This document shows, piece after piece, positions 17,656 to 27,000 of a DNA stretch of 64,000 bases; within the stretch, counting starts at the first letter, position 1, and the number at the start of each line of letters is the position of its first letter. Position numbers and translations under genes: made by a program. This DNA is from Desulfobulbaceae bacterium (GTDB lineage Bacteria > Desulfobacterota > Desulfobulbia > Desulfobulbales > Desulfocapsaceae): contig WBUQ01000001.1 in the NCBI GenBank assembly GCA_008933635.1, positions 62,001 to 126,000 of the forward strand, written 5' to 3'. Under the pieces are notes generated by a model. The model was not told the origin of the DNA. It saw nothing but the letters and a program-made list of their open reading frames with translations, and made no database searches.

Positions 17656-18966
17656 ATGATCCCGGTGTCGCGCCCGAAGAACAACATTTTTCGCGTTGAA
17701 AATGGTCCCAAAAAGGAGGTGGTTATCCTCCTCAGCGACATGGTCCAGTATTCGGCGAGGACGTCCATGATGAAACCTGAGGAAATCAGGGATTTCATGC
17801 TGAATTATCACGAGAAGATGCGTGAGATCATGACTACGGATGGGGAGGAACTGGTGGATGTCGAGCCGCTGGCAGGTGATGGCGCCCTTGTAATTTTTGA
17901 CAAACGCCCCGGTGAGGGGCGAACGGAGATATGTACCCGTGCCCTGAATGCGGCGATCAGAATGGCTTATGCCATCAATGACGGCAGAATTCCTGCAACC
18001 AGGATGGGGATCTATCTCGGTGATATCATCCAGGCGAAACTCGGCGACAGAGAGTTGAAATTTGGGTCGAGCTTTGCCGTTGCCAACCGACTTGAAGATC
18101 TGTGCAACTATTTCGGCACCAATTTTCTGATGGATCGGGAAGTCGCCCGCTATCAGGGTGATGAGACGAAATTCCTTCTCAGTATCGGTAAGGTGACACT
18201 GCAGGGGCTGCAGTTTCCCCTGAATGTCTATACCGTATATAAACCAGGAGTGCATGGCTGCCCGGTCGATATCGACGAATCAAGGTTGCTGGAGTTCATC
18301 GGGATCAAGAATATGGCGATGGAACTCTTCTGTGGTAACAGTCCGATGGGAATCCTGCCAGATTTTCCTGCTGTCAGGAAGAAGTTGCTCAAGGCTCAGA
18401 AGCTCTTCGTTGAGTTGACCGGTAAGGAAGATCAGGCGATCGAACGGATTCTCGAATATATCCGCGAGACACCATCTCCGGAGAGTGATTTCCAGCAACA
18501 GGGAATGAAGTTGTCCAGCAGAAAACGTGATTCCCTCGGAATACGGCTGTTCCGTCTGTCACAGCAGTTGCTGAAGGCGATGGACCGGGAGTTTTATCAC
18601 GCGCTGGTTGTCGACACTGACTGGGAAAGGTTTTTCGTCCTCGAATGGAAAAGACAGGGAGATGTGGTTGTCCGGGTCGACGAAGCTCCAGACGGCATTT
18701 ACTACATCGACAGTGGCGAAGCTGAGACCTATGACAAGAGGGGCAGGCTCATCGCCACTCTGGGGGCCGGTGATATATTTGGTGAAATGGCGTATTTCTC
18801 CAAAAAAGGGAAACGCAATGCCACGGTAATTGCCAAGACAGATCTGGTTGTCCGGAAGATTTCCAGTGATGATTTCAAGAGATTGCCGACAATCGAGAAA
18901 ATCTTCCACAGGATTGCCCAGGGGCGGCGCACCAGACAGAGGGCGGCCACCCCCGGGCTGCAGTAG
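17656..18966 (+). CDS. Class III nucleotidyl cyclase domain fused to a cNMP-binding domain
   Basis: Residues about 20-200 form an adenylate/guanylate cyclase catalytic domain. The first metal aspartate is in VVILLSDMVQYS (D28), and the second is in PLAGDGALVIF (D75). The segment GSSFAVANRLEDL corresponds to the usual G-x-x-V-N-x-A-x-R-L, but the transition-state asparagine position is alanine. Residues about 320-425 form a cyclic-nucleotide-binding domain with an intact phosphate cassette (FGEMAYFSKKGKRNATV). The protein could sense its own product, or be a catalytically altered receptor. No transmembrane segment is seen. Confidence 0.85.
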   Translation: MIPVSRPKNNIFRVENGPKKEVVILLSDMVQYSARTSMMKPEEIRDFMLNYHEKMREIMTTDGEELVDVEPLAGDGALVIFDKRPGEGRTEICTRALNAAIRMAYAINDGRIPATRMGIYLGDIIQAKLGDRELKFGSSFAVANRLEDLCNYFGTNFLMDREVARYQGDETKFLLSIGKVTLQGLQFPLNVYTVYKPGVHGCPVDIDESRLLEFIGIKNMAMELFCGNSPMGILPDFPAVRKKLLKAQKLFVELTGKEDQAIERILEYIRETPSPESDFQQQGMKLSSRKRDSLGIRLFRLSQQLLKAMDREFYHALVVDTDWERFFVLEWKRQGDVVVRVDEAPDGIYYIDSGEAETYDKRGRLIATLGAGDIFGEMAYFSKKGKRNATVIAKTDLVVRKISSDDFKRLPTIEKIFHRIAQGRRTRQRAATPGLQ

Positions 18967-18990
18967 CGAATGAGCGATCGTATTTTTCCC

Positions 18991-20454
18991 TTATTCAGCG
19001 ACGAGTACCACATACTGACTGAGGTTCTCGGAGCGGACACGCAGCAGTATTCTTTTCGGATGCGGTGATTTTTTCAGAGCTGCTTCCATTTCCTGCAGGT
19101 TGGTTACAGCCACCTTGTTGACTTCGTCGATCAGGTTCCCGGTCCGCAAGCCAGCCGATTCCGCTGCGCTGCCAGGTTCTACGGCACTGATGACTACGCC
19201 TTTCTGCTTGGCGGAATAGCCGAGTTGCTGTGCCAGTTCCGGTGTCAGTGTCTGCAGGCTCAGGCCGAATTGCTCAAGCCCCCCCTGCCCTGAGGGATTG
19301 ATCCCGGCTTTACCGAATCCCGCAGGCTGCTCGCCAATCGCCAGTTCGATCACCTCTTCTCTGCCGCCGCGGATGATAGCCAGGGTTGCCTTGGTTCCGG
19401 GCGTGATGAGGGCAATCCTGTTGCGGAGGTCGGAGACGTCGATGAGCTCGAGGTCATTGAGGCGGAGAATGACATCTCCCTGCCGCAATCCTCCCTTGGC
19501 TGCCGGGGAGTCCGGCTGAACCTCAGTGACCAGGATCCCGCGGGCTTCCTTCAGATCAAAGGACTTCGCCAGCTCTTCGTTGATATCCTGTATGCCGACG
19601 CCAAGCCATCCGCGAGTGACTTTGCCGTGTTTCTGCAGCTGGTTCTCGATCGCCTTGACCATGTTGATGGGTATGGCGAAACCGATACCCATATAGCCAC
19701 CGGTGCGGGAGAAAAGCGCTGAGTTGATACCAACGACCTCGCCGTGGGTGTTGAGCAGAGGCCCGCCTGAGTTGCCGGGATTGATGGCGGCGTCGGTCTG
19801 GATGAAATTCTCATATTCATTGATACCGACCCGGCTGCGCCCCTTGGCACTGACCACGCCGACGGTCACCGTCTGGTTCAGGCCAAAGGGGTTGCCGATC
19901 GCGATGACCCACTCTCCGACTTCCAGGGCGTCAGAGTCACCAAGGACGAGAGTCGGCAACTGCCCGCTGTCCTGAATCTTGATCAAGGCGACATCGGTCT
20001 GTGGATCACTGCCAACCAGCTTTGCCTTGAATTCGCGCTCATCCGAGAGCCGGACAGTAATTTCATCCGCTCCGTCGACGACGTGATTGTTTGTCAGGAT
20101 GAAGCCATCCCGACTGATGATGAAACCTGAACCCTGGCCCTGCTGGCGTTGACGTCGCGATGGACCCTGGAATTGTGGGCCGAAAAAGTGTTCGAAAAAC
20201 GGGTTGTTGAACATTTCATCAGATCCATCGGGAAAGCCACCCCTGCTTTTCACCGAAGCCTCGACCCTGATATTGACGACTGCCGGTTGGGCGGATTTGA
20301 CAACATTGGCAAAGGCCCTTGAGGATCGTTCCAGCAGGGCTGTATCATCATCGGACTGCGCCAGCACCGGTCGGGACCAGGCAGCGGCGATGATCGATAG
20401 GAAGATGAACAGCGTCAGCAATTTTGAATGGGCTGACAGGCTTGCGTGTGACAT
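18991..20454 (-). CDS. degQ: Periplasmic serine protease Do/DegQ with two PDZ domains
   Basis: This HtrA-family protease degrades misfolded envelope proteins. The ATG at 20454 follows an AAGGAG site and gives 487 residues with a signal peptide (LLTLFIFLSIIAAAWSRPVLAQ). Catalytic residues lie in LTNNHVVDGADE (His), DVALIKIQ (Asp) and NPGNSGGPLLN (Ser). Two PDZ domains follow, the first starting near TRGWLGVGIQDI and the second near QFGLSLQTL. An upstream in-frame ATG at 20520 is unlikely because the signal peptide would be buried. Confidence 0.95.
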   Translation of the reverse strand: MSHASLSAHSKLLTLFIFLSIIAAAWSRPVLAQSDDDTALLERSSRAFANVVKSAQPAVVNIRVEASVKSRGGFPDGSDEMFNNPFFEHFFGPQFQGPSRRQRQQGQGSGFIISRDGFILTNNHVVDGADEITVRLSDEREFKAKLVGSDPQTDVALIKIQDSGQLPTLVLGDSDALEVGEWVIAIGNPFGLNQTVTVGVVSAKGRSRVGINEYENFIQTDAAINPGNSGGPLLNTHGEVVGINSALFSRTGGYMGIGFAIPINMVKAIENQLQKHGKVTRGWLGVGIQDINEELAKSFDLKEARGILVTEVQPDSPAAKGGLRQGDVILRLNDLELIDVSDLRNRIALITPGTKATLAIIRGGREEVIELAIGEQPAGFGKAGINPSGQGGLEQFGLSLQTLTPELAQQLGYSAKQKGVVISAVEPGSAAESAGLRTGNLIDEVNKVAVTNLQEMEAALKKSPHPKRILLRVRSENLSQYVVLVAE

Positions 20455-20662
20455 GATAATCTCCTTGTAATGGAAGAATGGGATGGATGGATTGGGAAAC
20501 ACGGGACCACGTCTCCGCACCGATAATCAGTCATTTGCAAAAAACGATAAATCGGAAAGGCGATGCGTCAAGAAAGATTACGCGATTGTAATCATGCCGG
20601 AAGGGAGCAGGGCTGCAGGGCTGGGGGAGGAGAAAACGCCCTCCCCCCGAGGTTATGAGATT

Positions 20663-22012
20663 TCAGCTCCTGATCATGTCGGCGATCTGGAAGGCGACCT
20701 CCAGACTTTGCTCGGCGTTGAGGCGGGGATCGCAGGTTGTCTGGTAATTCTGGAAGAGCTGGTCGTCGACGATGTTCCTGGCGCCGCCGGTGCATTCGGT
20801 GACATTTTCACCGGTCAGCTCGAAATGCACACCGCCGGGGATTGTACCTTCCGACCAGTGGGTTTCGAAAAAGCAGGTGATTTCTGAAAGAATATCATTG
20901 AAATTTCTGGTTTTATGCCCACTTTCCGTCGTGTAGGTGTTGGCATGCATAGGGTCGCAACTCCAGACAATATGGAAACCTTCCTGCTTCATCCCGCGGA
21001 GCAGAGGTGGCAGTGCCTTCTCGATATTCTTGACACCAAGCCGGGTGATGATTGTCAGACGGCCGGGTTCATTTTCAGGGTTGAGGACCTGGACAAGTCG
21101 TTTTATATCGTCAAGGTCATAGGAGGGGCCGATCTTTACCCCAAGCGGATTGAGGACGCCGCGCAGGAATTCGATATGGGCGCCGTCGACCTGTCTGGTT
21201 CTCTCGCCAATCCACAGCATGTGGGCCGAACAGTCGTACCACCCGTTCGACGTGGAGTCGACCCTGGTCATCGCTTCTTCGTATTCGAGGAGCAGTGCCT
21301 CATGTGAGGTGAAGAGTTCCGTCTGGTTGATCTGCGGGTTGTCTGTTGATATGCCGATGGTTTCCATGAACTTGATGGCCTGTTCGATCTGTTTTGCCAT
21401 CCGTTCGTAGGATCTGCCCATCGGTGACTGGACGACGAATTCCTGATTCCACGCATGCACTCGCTGCAAGGTCGCGAAGCCGCCACGAGTAAAAGCCCGC
21501 AGCAGGTTGAGCGTCGACGCCGCCATATTGTAGCCCTTGAGCATGTACTTGGGGTTAGGTATCCTGGCCTCCTCGATCGGATCGGGTTTGTTGACCATGT
21601 CTCCGCGATAGGACGGAAGTACAACACCGTTGACGTTCTCGGTATCCGACGAACGCGGTTTGGCAAACTGACCGGCTATCCGTCCAACCTTGATCACCGG
21701 CTTGCCGCCGGCGTAGGTGAGGACAACGGCCATCTGCAGCAGAACTTTCAAGGTTTCCCGGATCCGCGGTGCTGTGACCTTGGAAAAATCCTCGGAACAG
21801 TCGCCGCCCTGGAGCAGGAAGGCCTCCCCCTTGACGGCTTTGGCCAGCAATGCCTTGAGGGCTCTGATTTCACCGGCGAAGACCAGTGGAGGCAATTGGG
21901 AGAGATCGGCAAGAACCCTGTCGACCTCTTTCTTGTCTGGCCATTTCGGCTGCTGCAGGGCGGGGAAGTTTTTCCAGCTGGATTTCGTCCATTCTCTTTC
22001 TGTGGGTGTCAT
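20663..22012 (-). CDS. Class II 3-deoxy-D-arabino-heptulosonate 7-phosphate synthase
   Basis: It condenses phosphoenolpyruvate and erythrose 4-phosphate, the first committed step of aromatic amino acid synthesis. The 449-residue length and motifs are those of the plant/actinobacterial-type class II enzyme: the early KPRSSDTENVNGVVLPSYRGD block, WNQEFV, WIGERTRQVDGAHIEFLRG, IVWSCDPMHANTY and the metal-binding glutamate in HFELTGENVTECTGG. No other aro genes are adjacent. The HsdR-N-like gene lies upstream by 54 bases on the same strand. Confidence 0.95.
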   Translation of the reverse strand: MTPTEREWTKSSWKNFPALQQPKWPDKKEVDRVLADLSQLPPLVFAGEIRALKALLAKAVKGEAFLLQGGDCSEDFSKVTAPRIRETLKVLLQMAVVLTYAGGKPVIKVGRIAGQFAKPRSSDTENVNGVVLPSYRGDMVNKPDPIEEARIPNPKYMLKGYNMAASTLNLLRAFTRGGFATLQRVHAWNQEFVVQSPMGRSYERMAKQIEQAIKFMETIGISTDNPQINQTELFTSHEALLLEYEEAMTRVDSTSNGWYDCSAHMLWIGERTRQVDGAHIEFLRGVLNPLGVKIGPSYDLDDIKRLVQVLNPENEPGRLTIITRLGVKNIEKALPPLLRGMKQEGFHIVWSCDPMHANTYTTESGHKTRNFNDILSEITCFFETHWSEGTIPGGVHFELTGENVTECTGGARNIVDDQLFQNYQTTCDPRLNAEQSLEVAFQIADMIRS

Positions 22013-22066
22013 ACCGCATCCCTTTAGGGTTGGCTTTGATGGAATTGCAACAGGCGGTTTGCGTTG

Positions 22067-22609
22067 TCAGATGCAGCAGCGTTCAACATCGAAGGCGTTG
22101 AGAATCCGCATCTCCTGTTCCCGTTTCCTGCCATCCGGCGGCGGGATGACGGGCATTTCGGCCATCCATTGCAGCACCGTCTGACGAACAGGAATTGACT
22201 GTAACCCATATCCTAAAATCTTGCCAGTTGAAGTGTCCAGCAATTCGGCCTCCCGGCCGTTGGTAACAACGGCCAGAGGGATCACATAGGACGGATTGAG
22301 AACCCGGGCCGCCGCTATCGCCGCCCGCTCCCGGCTGACCAAAGAGCCCGGGCCGTAGCGCAGGATCATCACCTGTCGATTTTCAAGACTGACCGTGAGC
22401 TCGATGACCGAGCGGACGAAACACCGGGCAAAAAAGGTATCGATCATCAGGCGCGGCTGCAGCTCTTCGCGGCGGAAATGTTTTTCCTCGATCATCATCC
22501 TGCTGAGATCCTGGCGGATACGTTCGTCGTCGGTGTCGGTAAGCTCCTCGCCGGTGAGGTAATCCGTCAGTTTGCCGTAAATGAGGTGATGGGATTTGTG
22601 GGTGTTCAT
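22067..22609 (-). CDS. Protein with type I restriction enzyme R N-terminal-like fold
   Basis: The 180-residue protein resembles the stand-alone HSDR_N family found in many delta-type proteobacteria. The segment DDERIRQDLSRMMIEEKHFRREELQPR leads to the nuclease-like core. The strands SVIELTVSLENRQVMILRYGPGSLVSRERAAIAAARVL (in parts) and YVIPLAVVTNGREAELLDTSTGKILG are typical of this fold. The usual PD-(D/E)xK catalytic aspartate is not obvious. No HsdS or HsdM is nearby, so it is not itself evidence of a restriction system. Confidence 0.72.
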   Translation of the reverse strand: MNTHKSHHLIYGKLTDYLTGEELTDTDDERIRQDLSRMMIEEKHFRREELQPRLMIDTFFARCFVRSVIELTVSLENRQVMILRYGPGSLVSRERAAIAAARVLNPSYVIPLAVVTNGREAELLDTSTGKILGYGLQSIPVRQTVLQWMAEMPVIPPPDGRKREQEMRILNAFDVERCCI

Positions 22610-22810
22610 CGTATCGATTCTGCAGTGGCTTTCTGGCCCGTGCGGTCAGGGCGGATGGAACATTCTTAAGCTCAATAGTAATTATCCTCCCTGCATTTGT
22701 CATAGGAAATCCGCTGCGGCTCTTGTGCAACGGCAAGAGAGCGTGTAGTCTCGGTCAAAACGTCACGATGTCGGGGAGTAACGAGGGAGAGGGAAAGGAG
22801 AAATGGCAAA

Positions 22811-23710
22811 ATGGAACAACAGAGCCGATTGAAGATATCGATACGAACCGATCCAGCGCTCGTTGAACCGATCAGCGATTTTCTGCTCGGTTTGACCGAA
22901 GCGGCAGTGGAGATCGATGTTGACGATCATGATGATCGTCAGACTCTGCATCTCTACCTGGCCCAGCCTGACATAGACGAGATGGCGCGTGAGAGGATGA
23001 TTGACCAGATCAGCTCATACCTTTACGAACTGGCAGATATTTTTCAGGTTGAAACACCAGTCATGGCTGTTTCCGCCTATGCCGAGGAAGACTGGGGCAG
23101 CAACTGGAAGAAACATTTCACACCTTTTGCCATCGTCCCGGGACTGGTGATCGCTCCCACCTGGGAAAACTATCAGGCTGCCCTGGGTGAACTGGTGATC
23201 GAGATGGACCCCGGCATGGCCTTTGGCACCGGCCATCATGCGACCACCAGCATGAGCCTGTCGCTGGTCCGGGAGGTTGTGGAGGGTGGCGGCGGCAGGC
23301 GGGTACTCGATGTCGGCACCGGCACCGGTATTCTCGGGATGGCGGCTGTTCTGTTCGGTGCGACGGAGGTACTGGCAATAGACAATGACCCCCTGGCGGT
23401 TGCGGCGGCACAGGAAAATGTCGGTCGCAACGGCCTTGCCGGAGCGATGCAGGTTTCCGGGATGGCGCTGGAGGATGTGGAGGGGGATTTTTCCCTGATT
23501 GTCGCTAATATCATCCACGATACCTTGCTGCAGCTGGCGGGAAACCTCGTTCAGCTGCTTGCTGCAGGAGGCTCGCTGGTGCTGTCCGGGATTCTGCGGG
23601 GAGATCAGACAACCAGTATCATCCGCTGCTTCGAGGCGATGGGATGTGAGTTGGGCAGGGAAGAGGACCAGGCGGAATGGTCAGCTCTGCTGCTGCGGAA
23701 GCGATGCTGA
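22811..23710 (+). CDS. prmA: Ribosomal protein L11 methyltransferase
   Basis: PrmA methylates lysines and the N terminus of ribosomal protein L11 using S-adenosylmethionine. The 299 residues contain the linker motif EMDPGMAFGTGHHATTSM, the SAM loop LDVGTGTGILGMAAV and the active-site block IVANIIHDTLLQL. The start ATG follows a GGAG site. The N-terminal substrate-recognition domain is present, so the protein is full length. Confidence 0.94.
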   Translation: MEQQSRLKISIRTDPALVEPISDFLLGLTEAAVEIDVDDHDDRQTLHLYLAQPDIDEMARERMIDQISSYLYELADIFQVETPVMAVSAYAEEDWGSNWKKHFTPFAIVPGLVIAPTWENYQAALGELVIEMDPGMAFGTGHHATTSMSLSLVREVVEGGGGRRVLDVGTGTGILGMAAVLFGATEVLAIDNDPLAVAAAQENVGRNGLAGAMQVSGMALEDVEGDFSLIVANIIHDTLLQLAGNLVQLLAAGGSLVLSGILRGDQTTSIIRCFEAMGCELGREEDQAEWSALLLRKRC

Positions 23711-23715
23711 AGGCA

Positions 23716-24081
23716 TCAGGATAAGGGTTTCAACGGCGTCAGCTGGTAGTCGCTTTCGAAAATAACGGCGATCCCGGTTCGTTCCTGACGGATGACGATC
23801 CCGGTGGCGTTGACCCAGACCTTGTTGTCGGCAAGCCTTTTCAGGCTTTCGATGGAAAGGATGAACCTCAGTTTTTTCAGATCGTCATAGGTGACAAGAA
23901 ATTCCATCCCCACCCGGCTGGCAATCGGGAAGTGATGGCTGGTTTCGAGGAAAGCCCCTCCGGCACTGATATTGGCGGTGACGGTCTCTATCATTGGGGC
24001 AGAATACTGCCTGCCGGGGGCGGAGATCTTTGCCTGGATATTGAGGGAGAAACGTTCCTGTTTTCTTCGTTCGATAGACAT
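23716..24081 (-). CDS. PilZ domain protein
   Basis: The 121-residue single-domain protein carries the RxxxR part of the c-di-GMP site (ERRKQERFSL) and the second half as NISAGGAFL, matching (D/N)xSxxG. Such proteins are c-di-GMP effectors for motility or surface attachment; the output partner is unknown. It ends 5 bases from the prmA stop and is convergent with it. Confidence 0.85.
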   Translation of the reverse strand: MSIERRKQERFSLNIQAKISAPGRQYSAPMIETVTANISAGGAFLETSHHFPIASRVGMEFLVTYDDLKKLRFILSIESLKRLADNKVWVNATGIVIRQERTGIAVIFESDYQLTPLKPLS

Positions 24082-24263
24082 GCGGCGTTCTTGTGTTCAG
24101 GGGAGTACGCGATGGTGCTGATTAAAATGGCATTCTGTAATCTAATAGATATGGCAAAGTCGGACTCCTTGTCAATCTGTTAACGAGCGTTGCCGATGAA
24201 TAGGTTGCCTGCAGGCAAGACCAAGGCAGGTATGCAGACACATGGAGAAGACGGGCAAGCATA

Positions 24264-25004
24264 ATGCGTCGATTTATTTTTGATTCCACACAGCGGGATG
24301 GCGACATGGTCTTGCTTCCGGCAGAAGAATCCTACCATATCAGCAGGGTCCTGCGCCTTCAGCCGGGAACTGAAATTGAGCTGATGGACGGCCATGGCGG
24401 GGTGTACACTGCCGTCATCGTCGAAGCGGGGCGAAAGGTGATTGCCAGAATGATCTGCCTGAAGGAGGAAGGAAGCGACGGGCTCGTGCAGTTCTGGGTT
24501 GGACAAGGTCTTCTCAAGGGAAAGAAAATGGACGGTATCGTTCAGCAGTGCACCGAACTCGGGGTGAACCGGTTGATTCCTTTTTTCAGCAGCCGCTGCC
24601 AGGGCAGCCTGCGCGAGTTGCGGGAACGGCAGAAAGCCGAGCGATGGGACCGTATTGTGATCTCCGCCTGCAAGCAGTGCAAACGGCGCGATCTCATGGT
24701 CATTGAAGAGATGGTTGAGTTTTCGACAATGCTGTCACAGTTTGAGAATGCACCCGGCTTGCTCAGATTGCTGTTCTGGGAAGAGGAAAAGGATTTCCGC
24801 CTCCGGCCGGAAATGGTCGGCGAGGGGAAGTTCGACAAGATCCTGATACTGCTCGGACCCGAAGGGGGATTTTCCAGGGATGAAGTATCTTTGGCCCGTG
24901 AAGGTGGCTGGCAGACGGTCAGTCTCGGTCGGCGGATACTGCGTGCTGAAACCGCGACCCTTGCAGCTGTTTCCCTCGTGCAGTATCTTGCCGGTAACAT
25001 GTAG
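24264..25004 (+). CDS. rsmE: 16S rRNA (uracil(1498)-N(3))-methyltransferase
   Basis: This SPOUT methyltransferase modifies U1498 of 16S rRNA. The 246 residues have an N-terminal PUA-like domain (DMVLLPAEESYHISRVLRL). The SPOUT knot motifs are LLGPEGGFSRDEV and SLGRRILRAETATLAA. KLQQCTELGV-type residues appear as GIVQQCTELGVNRLIPF. It is full length. Confidence 0.94.
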   Translation: MRRFIFDSTQRDGDMVLLPAEESYHISRVLRLQPGTEIELMDGHGGVYTAVIVEAGRKVIARMICLKEEGSDGLVQFWVGQGLLKGKKMDGIVQQCTELGVNRLIPFFSSRCQGSLRELRERQKAERWDRIVISACKQCKRRDLMVIEEMVEFSTMLSQFENAPGLLRLLFWEEEKDFRLRPEMVGEGKFDKILILLGPEGGFSRDEVSLAREGGWQTVSLGRRILRAETATLAAVSLVQYLAGNM

Positions 25005-25028
25005 AAATTTCTCCGCTCAAGGTTTTTG

Positions 25029-26271
25029 TCAATCCTTGATTTCTTCTGATCCCGATTTCCTGGCGGTTGATTGCTGCTGGTCGATCGGTTCCTGTGCTGC
25101 CAGTGGAATCCAGCCGCTGCGTCCAGTCTCATCGACGATATGGATGAACCCCCGGTACTGTTTGCCGAATCGAACGGGACGGCCCGCCTGGATAGAGCCG
25201 GAAGTGGTTGGCAGTCGCAAAAGGCGAAAGATGCAGTTTCTGCTCGCCGGCGATGATGACGGCTGAGTTGCCGGATCTGGAGCAGACAGCAGAATCGGTG
25301 ATGCCGACCACCAGCAGGACCAGGGAAGCCGAACAGAAAAAGAAAAGCATTTTTGATCGCGACGGCGTGATGGTGATGGCGGTCAGGTTGAGGGTCAGGA
25401 CAATCAGCGATCCAAGGTCAATACCTGACCATATGATGGCGCCATAGGCGGTTATTTGATAAGTGAGGTATGAGGCTCATCTTTTGCAAAAAGCCCGTGG
25501 GCTCTGCGGACTTGTTCCAGGTTGCCTCAAACATCGGGGGTGCCGGGGCTGAGCCGCAGGGCGTCGTGTCTTCCGCCACGAGATTCCGGCGATGATGGTT
25601 CGGACGTGGTGCGGTTACCGGCACTGTCGGCAGGTTGTCTGACAGGGTCATTTGGCTTCTGCGGCTGGTCCGGATTGCCGGACTGGTCCTAGTTTTTCGT
25701 TTTCGGGGAATCCCCTCTTTTCTTCTCCTGCTGGAACAGTTCCCGCAGCTTTTCGGCGACCAGGTCACGGTTATGACGAATCTGGAGGAGTCTTTCAGCC
25801 GCAGCGCGGCTTCATAGGATGCAGCGGCCTGCTGCCATTGCTCGATCATCTTCCGGGGATCAGCTTGCAGGGTTTCGCTGCCTATCCAGTAGAATGCCGT
25901 ACCGCGGTCATGGCAGGAACGGCGCTGGAGTTAGAGATCATCCGTCATCAGGGATCTGCGGCGATGGCTTCGTCGAAGAGGTTGTTCCTGCAGACGATAG
26001 CCCCGTTGTTGAAATTGAGTATCGGATCATCGGGAGACTTGTCCAGTTCCCGCCGGCAGAATTCAGCGGCCTTGCGGGATTCGCCAGCGTCATAACATCT
26101 CTCACCCTCACTTGCTGCCGATTTCCTTGAAGAACAGCAAAGGATGAGACAAGGCAGCAGAGATTCCGCATGCAATAGCACCAGCATCCTTTTTGCAAGG
26201 TTATGGCTGTTTCGCCGGGTGTAGGTAATCGAGGGTGAAGCAGATAACCACCTAATATAACCTGTTTTCAT
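25029..26271 (-). pseudogene. Decayed TPR-SH3 gene of the BatE type
   Basis: Several short minus-strand frames line up as one broken protein. From the 5' side: TPR segment EGERCYDAGESRKAAEFCRR and DKSPDDPILNFNNGAIV; then, in another frame, YWIGSETLQADPRKMIEQWQQ and AAASYEAALRLKDS; then, shifted again, LFQQEKKRGDSPKTKN. Near 25420-25280 there is a membrane segment (MLFFFCSASLVLLVVGI). The SH3-like tail GSIQAGRPVRFGKQYRG and GRSGWIPLA is in yet another frame. This order (TPR, membrane helix, SH3) is that of BatE. At least three frameshifts separate the parts. No other bat genes are in the window. Confidence 0.75.
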
Positions 26272-26449
26272 TGCCGGACTCTTTCATGACTATTACATCG
26301 TTGTAATGATGGCCGTTACGGCTGTCGGGCGAGTGGCGATGTCACGCCGCTTGCGGGGCAAAGTCAAAGTATGGTACGAGTTGCGGGAACAGGTCCCCTG
26401 CCTCCGGCAGGATGCCATGAAAGAGCCAGCAGGAGAAGATGGAGGAGCC

Positions 26450-26986
26450 ATGCCGGATACGGGAATAGAGAGAATCCTCATTACCGAGGAAGAAATAGCG
26501 CGGACAGTTGCGCGGCTGGGGGATGCGATCACCACCTGCTACGCCGGGATCGATCGGGAACTGGTGGTCATTGGCCTGCTGCGGGGCTCCTTTGTCTTCA
26601 TGGCCGACCTGATCCGTGTCATCCGTCTGCCGCTGGTGGTCGATTTTCTCTCGGTTTCAACCTATGGCGACGGCACTGTCAGCAGCGGCGAACTGCGGAT
26701 GACGAAGGATCTGGAGCAGTCGATTGAGGACCGAGATGTCCTGCTGGTGGAAGATATCGTCGACACCGGCCACACCTTCAGCAAAGTGCTCGGGCTGATG
26801 CAGGCTCGCCGGCCGCGGTCGCTGAAGGTCTGCACCTTTCTCGATAAACCGTCGCGGCGGACCTGCGAGGTGGCCATCGATTTCTGCGGCATCACCATTC
26901 CCAACGAGTTCGTCTGCGGTTACGGACTCGATTTTGCTCAGCGATACCGAAACCTTCCCTATGTCGGGGTGTTGAAAACCGATTGA
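26450..26986 (+). CDS. hpt: Hypoxanthine phosphoribosyltransferase
   Basis: It salvages hypoxanthine (and often guanine) by transferring phosphoribose from PRPP. The ATG at 26450 follows GGAGGAG by 3-4 bases and gives 178 residues, the normal family length. Upstream ATGs would add up to 48 unrelated residues. The PRPP-binding motif LLVEDIVDTGHTFS, the substrate loop SVSTYGDGTVSSGELR and the C-terminal GYGLDFAQRYRNLPYVGVL are all intact. Confidence 0.94.
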   Translation: MPDTGIERILITEEEIARTVARLGDAITTCYAGIDRELVVIGLLRGSFVFMADLIRVIRLPLVVDFLSVSTYGDGTVSSGELRMTKDLEQSIEDRDVLLVEDIVDTGHTFSKVLGLMQARRPRSLKVCTFLDKPSRRTCEVAIDFCGITIPNEFVCGYGLDFAQRYRNLPYVGVLKTD

Positions 26987-27000
26987 GTTTCAACCTCTGA

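Noticed and set aside
21455-22027. 190-codon plus-strand ORF
   Set aside because: Antisense to class II DAHP synthase; no motif.
22067-22609. Restriction system marker
   Set aside because: The HsdR-N-like protein stands alone without HsdM or HsdS and is far from the element; it does not indicate an active restriction system.
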